Positions 56,347 through 64,000 of a DNA stretch of 64,000 nucleotides are shown here, one piece after another. The stretch's first letter is position 1, and each line of letters opens with the position of its first letter. A program made the position numbers and the translations under genes. Source of the stretch: Gigantopelta aegis (Eukaryota; Mollusca; Gastropoda; Neomphalida; Peltospiridae). Under the pieces are notes generated by a model that was not told where the DNA came from, searched no databases, and worked only from the letters and a program-made list of their open reading frames with translations. Where the stretch lies: the NCBI RefSeq assembly GCF_016097555.1, contig NC_054701.1, positions 31,726,008 through 31,790,007 on the forward strand. The letters are read 5' to 3'.

Positions 56347-58650
56347 CTGAAATACACAAACAATATAAAAATATAAACGCTGCATGTAATAACGCTGACA
56401 TAATCTGTCCAGAATTATTATAACCATATTTATTTGTATAAAGAACTAAAGAACTACAAATATGCAGGAAGGAAGGAAGGAATGTTTTATTTCACGATGC
56501 ACTCAACACATTTTATTTATGGTTATATGGTGTCGGACATATGGTTAAGGACCACACAAGATATTGAGAGAGGAAATCCACTGTTGCCACTTCATGACCT
56601 ACTCTTTTCGATTAGCAGCAAGGGATCTTTTTATATGCACCATCCCATAGACAGAATAGCCTTTGTTACACCAGCTGTGGAGCACTGGCTGGCTGACAGG
56701 AATCGATCCTAGATCAATCGCACATCACGCAAGTGCTGTACCACTGAGCTACGTCCTGCCCCCAAAACATCATGTCATGAAGCAATATCAAGTATTTAAC
56801 AAGCATTCAAATGATTAAATTTCCATTACATTCATTACAATTTAATGTCATTCCATTGGTCCAACTGTAGCAATACGAATTTGTTCATTATTTGATGAAC
56901 GTAAAAATAGTCAGGAAACGTCATATCTGATGAAGTCACTTTATACTGGTACATTGCCCTATTGAGCATTATTGTTTAGCACCAAAAAGTAAGTATGTTT
57001 CAAATTTAATTATAAGTATTGTCTTCTTCTTTTTTTTTGAGTCTGTGGATGATTTTTTTTTTCATACCCCAATGAAAGTAAAAAAAACCATAACAGACAA
57101 TCCTTAAATTAAGGAGGTTAAACTGACTTGAACTGCATTTCTGAACATTAACAACCATTCAGTGGATGTGGGTCTTGGCTAATTGCACCATTCCAATTCC
57201 ACAAACAGTTAATCATATTTTTTAATCAGAAAAGATACTATGATCAGGATTTATTTTTTATCAAACAAAAAAGTAAAACATAACAGGTGCCAACTTTGCA
57301 AGAGCTAAAGCATGGTGTTCATTGGTGATGATCCAGTGATCAATTATAATTAAGACGTACTGATCACTTGGGCTCGATTATAAAATTCAACAGTCGATTG
57401 TTGCAGATTCTTCAATTTACTTGATTGAATTGATGTAAATATGCTTTGAATTGATGTAAATACATGTATGCTCAGGTTTGGATTTGTTTTCATGAGTATA
57501 TAACAAAAACTAATAATGAATAGGTACACTTTGTTAAAGGTAAAATTGACATATTGAATCTATCCTGGGCAACATGACATGCACATGATAATATCAATGC
57601 AAATAAAACATTTGAGGAAATCCACTTTTGCATAACCCATCATGACCATGTAAATGATGTCCTAAATTTAATACATAACAAAAATTGGGTTACACAAAAT
57701 CAAGCTTACACAAGTCATGTGCAAATGGCATCTCATTCTTGCAATTTTCAGAGGCTTGAGCTGCTCGAAACTATCATCTACTGCCCACTGCTGAACACTC
57801 TTGGGAATGTGACACCCATTTAAAAAAAAAATGCTAAAATGATGTTTAAAAAGCTGAATACTATATTGCTAAGTAAAGGTCATTCTTCAGCATTTCAGAT
57901 CAACTCCAATCTACTTTGTGAAATCATTTTGCAAAAAAAAAGAAAAGAAGAGTGCCGAAATCAGATAAAAAAAAAAAAATCACATCCCTGAGTTTCTATA
58001 AAGCCAGGCCTCTGTAAATTGTGAGAGCGATCGTCGATCATTTCGTTCCGGCGTTGCTTGTGCAAATATAATTTTGCGTGACCTATTTTTTTTTCATGCA
58101 ATATAACGGATTGTGCAAAAAGGAAATGGGTTACCTGGATTTATTTCTGTGTAACTGATAAATGGGTCACACAGATTTTCAATTCTCAGGGGCCTGAAAG
58201 CCCCAGATAGCATACCTGATCTAGAACTGTGCATGGTGTGAACATGAGCGTGTTGTCCAAATGACGGATGCTGGTGGAAATGTTGGTCAAAGTGACCACT
58301 GTTGTGTGCCCTATCATAGTGGTTGTGTACATGATGGTGATGTCCGAACATGTTGTCGTTTCCAAACGGGTTGAAACCAAAGAAATCGTCTTCCTCCACA
58401 TCACCAAACAGATCATTGAAGTTGAACGCTCCGCCGCGGCTCCCACCAAACTGAAATTTGAATCCGTTGTTTCCACCGTGGTGCTGACTTCTGAAGTGGT
58501 GGTTCTTGAAAGCACTGTCGAAGTTTTGGAAGAAGTCGTCAAAGTTGAATTTGAATCCTTCATGTCCATGAAATCCATGTCCATTTGCTCCTTCCTCACC
58601 GAACTGGTCATACTGGTTTCTCTTCTCTTTGTCTGACAGAATTTCATATG
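56276..58650 (-). CDS. ERdj4/DNAJB9-type J-domain co-chaperone, last two exons
   Basis: Exons 58650-58216 and 56346-56276 join in phase 1. The upstream exon opens with AYEILSDKEKRNQYDQFGEEG, the end of a J domain. A Gly/Phe- and His-rich stretch follows (FNFDDFFQNFD, FNFNDLFGDVEEDDFFGFNP, a long His-rich segment) and then HVHTMHSSRSG. The last exon encodes GQRCSTVTKRVGNTVTTYTQ, Cys, Ser, stop, which matches the conserved tail of vertebrate ERdj4. That protein is an ER-lumen Hsp40 that stimulates BiP and assists removal of misfolded proteins. The signal peptide and HPD-bearing half of the J domain were not found between 60.3 kb and the right edge and must lie beyond it. A Tc1 element sits 30 bp outside the first visible exon. 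Confidence 0.9.
56464..56762 (-). repeat. SINE in the DNAJB9-like intron
   Basis: Starts GGAAGGAATGTTTTATTTCA and ends in the reversed head (GGAATCGATCCTAGATC ... GAGCTACGTCC). Confidence 0.85.
58216..58650 (-). CDS. DNAJB9-like gene, penultimate exon
   Basis: Acceptor TTCTATTTCAG and donor AGATCAG/GTATGC, 435 nt, phase 1 at both ends. Reading through the donor gives a non-conserved tail ending at 58094, which is therefore intron. Confidence 0.92.
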
Positions 58651-58680
58651 CTGAAATAGAAAATGAATGACATATATATA

Positions 58681-60284
58681 TACTACTCAAAAGAATTTAA
58701 GGGTCAAAAATTTATAACCAAATAAGTTTCAGAGTGTATTAGATTGATGATGTAAACTACACCAACAATTTTATTTATTGTTCCATATTTACAAAAAAAC
58801 ACAAATAAACGTCACTGTATACAAGAAAGTCACATGACATGCTGTCAAAGTTGAAGATTGTCAAACATGGATTTTACACATTAGAACATTCGTTTAATAG
58901 TGTGTGAAACCACCCCTGGCGCGAATACACTCGACACATCGTTGCCTCATGCTGTTGATCAGACGTCTGAAGAACTCTTGGGGAATGGCCAGCCACTCTG
59001 CCATAAGAAGTTGACCCAGATCATGAAGGTTGGCCGGAGGGGCATGGTTATCCCGAACTCTCCTGCCTAATTCGTCCCAGGCGTTCTCTATTGGGGCCAA
59101 GTCAGGCGAATATGCTGGCCAATCCATCCTGGCGATACCTTGTTGTCTGAGAAAGTCCGTTACCACCCTGGCACGGTGGGATCTGGCATTGTCATCCTGC
59201 AGAACTGCCCCGCCGCCAATCTGCTGAAGGCCTGGGAGAACCAACGGCCGGATAATCTCATTCAGATAGCGGATTCCATTCAGATTGCCATCCACCACAT
59301 AGAGGGGGGTCCTGTGGTGGATAGAGATGCCACCCCACACCATGACGCTGCCACCACCGAACCGGTGACGTTGTCTAACGTTAACGTCAGCGAAGCGCTC
59401 CCCAGGACGTCTGTAGACACGAACTTGACTGTCGTTGAACTGGAGACTAAACCTGGACTCATCAGTGAACATCACTCGACCCCACTGAACACGTTGCCAC
59501 CGCAGATGAAGAGTGCACCAGTGACGTCTGGCCGTTCTGTGACGTGGTAGGAGTGGTGGTCGAACAGCCTGGCGACGGCAGCATAGATTATTGGCTCTCA
59601 GACGATTGCGTATGGTTTGATCAGACACTCGAGTTCCAGTCGCAGTCTGCAGATTGTCACGTAATCGGCGTGCAGTGGTTGTGCGTTGACATAGAGCCAT
59701 ATTGGTGATGTAGCGGTCCTCTCTATTTGTAGTGCTTCGGGGTCTTCCCGAACGTGGACGATTTCGAACAGAATTTGTTGCTTGGTACCGTCGCCACAGT
59801 CGGCCAACGATACTCTGACTGACACCAAGTCTCAGAGCAACATTTCTTTGCATATTGACATCCTGAAGCCAAGCAATAGCCCTTCCTCGATCTTCTATAG
59901 TCAGTTGAAGTCGTACCATTGTCGAATTTGGAGTGTGCACCGTACACGAACGCAAGCTCCAATTATACGGAAATTCAGCATTGGGAACATGGAATACACG
60001 TGCAAAGCGTGCAAATGAAGCGCTTTGTGAAAAAGCAAGTTATGGGCACTTAGCACACCTTTCGCTTTCGCCTAATTTACGTGCAAATGTAAGCATGTTT
60101 TCGCCATTAGAACTAGTCAACAGTGTCAATGACAGTGGAATTTAATTCATTTATGGGTTGCTTAGACCCACTTTCGTCAAAATGGAACAATACCATGCGT
60201 GACGTTATGGTCTAGCTAATATAATTGACATTCAGAAAATAATGTCGAAAATATCGTCTGACCCTTAAATTCTTTTGAGTAGTA
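58681..60284 (-). mobile_element. Tc1/mariner element family 1, complete copy
   Basis: Inverted ends TACTACTCAAAAGAATTTAA and ...TTCTTTTGAGTAGTA bound 1.6 kb in a (TA)n context, the classic TA target. It is inserted in the intron just upstream of a DNAJB9-like exon, in the same orientation as that gene. Confidence 0.95.
58894..59955 (-). CDS. Intact Tc1-type transposase, 353 aa
   Basis: A DDE transposase of the same family as 6069-7142. The ATG at 59955 gives 353 aa. An ATG at 59919 (MVRLQLTIEDRG) gives 341 aa and is an equally good start by family comparison. Two helix-turn-helix segments lie before about residue 130. Catalytic residues are D165 (FTDESRF), D255 (QDDNARSH) and E290 (SPDLAPIENAWDEL), with 34 residues between the last two. 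It lacks the proline expansion of the 6069 copy. No stop or frame change is seen, so the copy appears functional. Confidence 0.95.
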   Translation of the reverse strand: MRSCTVHTPNSTMVRLQLTIEDRGRAIAWLQDVNMQRNVALRLGVSQSIVGRLWRRYQATNSVRNRPRSGRPRSTTNREDRYITNMALCQRTTTARRLRDNLQTATGTRVSDQTIRNRLRANNLCCRRQAVRPPLLPRHRTARRHWCTLHLRWQRVQWGRVMFTDESRFSLQFNDSQVRVYRRPGERFADVNVRQRHRFGGGSVMVWGGISIHHRTPLYVVDGNLNGIRYLNEIIRPLVLPGLQQIGGGAVLQDDNARSHRARVVTDFLRQQGIARMDWPAYSPDLAPIENAWDELGRRVRDNHAPPANLHDLGQLLMAEWLAIPQEFFRRLINSMRQRCVECIRARGGFTHY

Positions 60285-60289
60285 TACAG

Positions 60290-61000
60290 TATATATATAT
60301 GTGTACACTGAGCATAATGTACTAACCCTCGCCACACAAGTTAAGACTTAATTGCCACCTACATCTAGAGGTGTTCCAAATCATGGCCTCCTCAAAATGT
60401 TCCTGCAGTGTTAGTTTTCAAATGCTGTTCAATCTGTATTAAATTAGGTTAATATAGGCCTACCCAGAGATTTATCCAGGCACTCCGTCGTACCGAACAT
60501 ACAGGCTCAACTTCCCAAAAGCAAGTGACATTAAAAATACCCAATTTGATGTGTAAATATTTAAAATAAACTCAATGGCCTAAACAAACATCCTAATTAT
60601 GATTCAGTCATGCTAATTTTCCTAATCACATCATATCAGACATGCATGTATATGACTGACCCCAAGCCAAATGCTGACACTAATTCGAACCTCAATCCTG
60701 AATCTCAGACTGTGTATATCTCTAGGGGAAATCAGATGATTAATCATAAAAATGTATCATTATAATTAGTGTTCATGCAATTCTAAGCATGTTTCTATAA
60801 AATCATGAAAGTGGAAAAGTTATAGATCTAAGTCTTTTTTTTATCAAATTTTAAATATTTGTATACTTGTACAAATTAATCAAGTACCACTTCTTAAGGA
60901 AATTCCAAAAAATGTTAATAAAAGAAAGAAAAAAGAAAATATTTTTACAAACTGGAATTGGGTTTCAAATTGTATAAACGTGAATGGAAAATACCTCTAA
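60290..61000. other. AT-rich DNA, no recognised gene
   Basis: I searched this stretch for the J-domain exon of the DNAJB9-like gene and did not find it. Confidence 0.4.
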
Positions 61001-61095
61001 AGTTCAAAGGTTCAATAGTCCGAAGGTTCAGTAGTCCGAATGTTCATTGATCCGAAACACTGAACTCCCGTGAACATAGGCTAATGTTTTACTAT

Positions 61096-61785
61096 CAGGG
61101 CTCGCACTGTCGGTAGCCAAATTAGCCACTGGCTAATTTAAAAAAAAAGGCTAATAAAATTTGCAAGTGGCTAAAATTTTGGCTAAGCCATTTTCTGTCC
61201 TCTGATGTAAACAAATGGTTACATAATCTATCCGACACCTCAAACATAATAATACTACCAAATATTAAATCAGCGTAATAGCCATCTCGCGACCGGTAAC
61301 TAGAAACGGTGTCATGCAGAATACAGCATTGGCCTTATAATGTTTTCTTATGTTAATAATCACGGTTATTAATTTTAACGGCATGCATTCAACATGTATG
61401 ACAGCAATGTCTGGAAGATCTGTAACTTGTTATTTTTACTTTGTAAAATCTTTGAACCAAAGTAATAAAAACAGACCGACAATGCGTGTCAATTTGAATA
61501 CACATGCCAGTTCAGGGCCGAAAGACATGTAGACCGTCTCAAGGGCTGAGTTCAGTCAGACCGAACGTTCGCTAGGCTGGTTTGTGCGCTTCACGTTAAA
61601 CCAAATGGACACGACGAACACCAATCAAATAGGTCGCGAACGTTAGGAAGAACGTTCTTTGGCTGAACTGAGGACAGCTCTCAGTGCGAATATACGTCAC
61701 GCCACGTCTTTTTCAATCTGGCTAATAAAAATTTCATTTGGCTAATATTTTGGCTACATGTATTTTTGATCCAGGGTGAGCCCTG
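61096..61785. mobile_element. 690-bp element with CAGGGCTC/GAGCCCTG ends
   Basis: It starts CAGGGCTCGC and ends GTGAGCCCTG. ACTAT occurs immediately outside both ends (61091-61095, 61786-61790). GGCTAAT/TTGGCTA repeats lie just inside both termini. No coding capacity; a hAT-like MITE is likely. Confidence 0.65.
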
Positions 61786-62401
61786 ACTATGTCTAATATG
61801 TGTATGGTATAAATAGGGCATTATATGTTAATTAACATGTATTTGACTATTTATACTTTGGATAATGGAAATGACATTTTGTTCACATCATGCCAAAACA
61901 CCACACATGTATACTAGTATATAGCTTTGGAACATGAAATATATTTTGATTTTTCTTCAGTAGTCTCTCAAGTCTTGGTATATAGTTTCTTTTGGATGTC
62001 CATATATTTATTACAACACACATTACTAAAAACAAAAATGGACACGTGCTAACCCATGGGCCACCCTTATTAGTTTTTGCAATATAGACATTTATAAAAT
62101 GGTAGTACATGGAATTATTTGGATATAGTATTTTGTGGGAAGCAGCAACTTTTGGAGGTTTTAGCGGCGGTAGCACCATGCAGAGGAAATCCACCAAACA
62201 TTCGAAGGGAAAAGTGGCACACAGTTTTACAATAATAGGCGGCGTACATTGGAAGACTATTGGGCAGTAGGTACTTATGCTGTTCGAAGATATATTTGAA
62301 TCTTCTGGTGAAGTCTTTTTGGGCTAAAAACATTATTAACTGTTGAACAGTGTGGATTGTGCCGGATGTTTTGTGTGTTGTAGTTCTTGTTAAAGCTGCT
62401 A

Positions 62402-62440
62402 TATCCGGTTACCATGTTATAACATGAAAACCGGATATAC
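62402..62440. repeat. Short palindrome
   Basis: TATATCCGGTT pairs with AACCGGATATA around a GTTATAAC centre. Confidence 0.6.
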
Positions 62441-62892
62441 TGTAGGAGCCTTAACTGCTGGATTTCAATAAAGTAATTTTAATTAAAAACTGACATTTCT
62501 TTTTTGTCAACTCATGTATTATATTACTGGCCTATCCAGGTGCGGCCTGTATTATTATAATTATACTACTGGCCTATTCAGGTGTGGCATATGTTTTCAA
62601 ATATCCACTCTTAAAAGGGAAATTATTATTGTTATATTATTTATATAATTATTTATTAATAGCATCACCCAAGCGTTTAAATTGTGACCACTGTAGAATG
62701 TTCTTATATAAACATAGAAAACTACATGAATGATCGTTACAAACCGTTTAGGTTCCGAGATGCTTCAAACTGTACCTAAAGAGCAAACATTGGCGTTGCC
62801 TGGGGAGGAGGAGGAGGATTATGCTCTCCCCAAGGACACATTTTTTCCCCCCAACTACATTGTTTATGTTTGTATGTCACCCTATTAATATA

Positions 62893-63122
62893 GGACCGGA
62901 TCGTAGCTCAGTGATACAGTGCTCATTTGATGCACAATCGATCCCGGTTGGTGGGCTATTTTTCATTCCAGCCAGTGTTCCACAACTGATGTAATAAAGG
63001 CTGTGGTATGTAATATCGTGTCTGCTGGATAGTGCAGTAGCCCATGAAGTGTCGCAATATCTGTGTGATCCGTAACCATATGTCCAACACCATATAACCG
63101 TAAATAAAATGTTTCCTTCCTT
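62893..63122 (+). repeat. SINE
   Basis: tRNA-like head GGACCGGATCGTAGCTCAGTG with B box CGATCCCGG, body, and tail CGTAAATAAAATGTTTCCTT. Confidence 0.8.
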
Positions 63123-64000
63123 TCTTCACTATTGACAATCTCAAAAACAATGTGGTTGACCCTCCATGACATTGTGGTCCCCCACCAATATATGCCAATG
63201 CATGGGAGCCAACACGAGATGAATACAGTTGTAAACGAAATACAAGACAAATGGTATCTAACTGACACGAGAGCTAGAGAATGTAGAATTCTTTTTCTGA
63301 CATAACTTTTTCTTTAAAATCCAGGTTTAAGAGAAATTATAACGAATTTTGAACCAAGTTATATATGGCGCTCGCGTTTACGTAATAATACTAATATACA
63401 CTGTTGACCTGTACATCATCTGACAATAGAAATCGACGTCTGTAGCTTTAATCCCAGTGGATGGTTTGGATTTATATGAAAAAGCCAGTCAGATGCCTTT
63501 AAATTAATATATCCAACATGTACCATATTGTTGTGTCATAACATATATCTTACACTGTTGCCTTAAACGTTTTACACAGAGGTATGCTTAGTGATTACTG
63601 TAAATAATTCACATTTGTTTAGTGCATTTGACACTGTTCTTTTACAATTCTTCGTGATTATAGTTAGGTCTATAAACTTTCGGACTACTGAACCTTCGAA
63701 CTATTGAACCTTGGGACCATTGAACCTCCGGACCATTGAACATTCAGCCTATAGGGCTGTAACCATTCCTCAAGTAGTTGACACAATGTCAAATGGATGG
63801 GGCACAGACTCAGTGAGACCATAAAGATATACTTTCATACAGAGTACAAAAAACCTTGTTAATTTTTTTTCCTCAAGTGGAGAAGGGGCCACAGATCACA
63901 CTGCCCCCTCCCCTGGTTCCCATAGGCCCGGCATGTCATGTAATTTGTCACTACTGCTGGCCAAATGAATAGTCACAGAGACTTTCCCAATATATTGCTG

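Larger units (their letters stand above)
61005..63745. mobile_element. 2.7-kb unit bounded by inverted arrays of a 16-bp repeat
   Basis: Three units of GGTTCAATAGTCCGAA-type sequence read rightward at 61009-61056. Four units read leftward on the minus strand at 63676-63744. Tandem repeats as inverted termini suggest a DNA element. Nested inside are a CAGGGCTC-ended element and a SINE. No transposase was recognised in 61.8-62.9 kb. Confidence 0.5.

Noticed and set aside
58094-58215. Extra 40 codons after HTMHSSRSG in the DNAJB9-like gene
   Set aside because: A donor at 58215 and a last exon at 56346-56276 with the conserved family tail explain the gene better.
61883-62333. Minus-strand frames inside the 16-bp-array unit
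   Set aside because: I looked for a transposase or a J-domain exon and found neither; the residues match no family I know.

Overview
This is eukaryotic DNA, almost certainly from a mollusc and probably a gastropod. Genes are split by spliced introns, there are no operons or ribosome binding sites, and microsatellites are very long. The tRNA-derived SINEs end in a 'GTCGTTAAATAAAACA'-like tail that I associate with molluscan genomes. The species is not identifiable from this window. Most of the window is mobile-element debris around three host genes. I assembled these genes exon by exon from splice sites and matching codon phases.

Host genes. (1) Minus strand, 22804 to 8949: a complete rolling-stone-like multipass membrane protein of 278 aa in four coding exons. 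Its first intron is 10.8 kb and holds a LINE, a probable solo LTR, SINEs and a Tc1 fragment; its last intron holds a Tc1 element. (2) Plus strand, 40729 to 50789: nine exons encoding SRCR, EGF, calcium-binding-type EGF, ZP domain, an RRKR furin-type site and a transmembrane anchor (533 aa visible; the signal-peptide exon was not found). (3) Minus strand, 58650 to 56276: the last two exons of an ERdj4/DNAJB9-type ER co-chaperone. Its J-domain start lies beyond the right edge. Genes 2 and 3 converge tail to tail.

Layout. 0-8 kb: SINE, RecQ-like helicase fragment, PIF/Harbinger pseudogene, and a 4-kb unit with inverted-repeat arms. That unit carries a broken gene of a large uncharacterised family and a Tc1 element. 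8.5-24 kb: the rolling-stone gene and the repeats inside it. 24-40 kb: repeat-rich and gene-poor, with several Tc1 elements, long-armed inverted-repeat elements, hairpins, nested SINEs and (CT)n tracts. 40-51 kb: the SRCR-EGF-ZP gene. 51-60 kb: a minisatellite, SINEs, the DNAJB9-like gene, and an intact Tc1 element beside its exon. 60-64 kb: a 2.7-kb unit bounded by inverted arrays of a 16-bp repeat, with other elements nested inside.

At least seven Tc1/mariner-type elements or fragments are present. Two encode apparently intact DD34E transposases (58894-59955 and 44208-45215). Very similar copies of each lie elsewhere in the window, which implies recent activity. The least familiar structures are the 4-kb unit with the unknown gene family, the 111-bp-arm element at 30530-31108, and the unit bounded by 16-bp repeat arrays. 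I see no CRISPR array, rRNA gene, stand-alone tRNA gene or bacterial-type feature.
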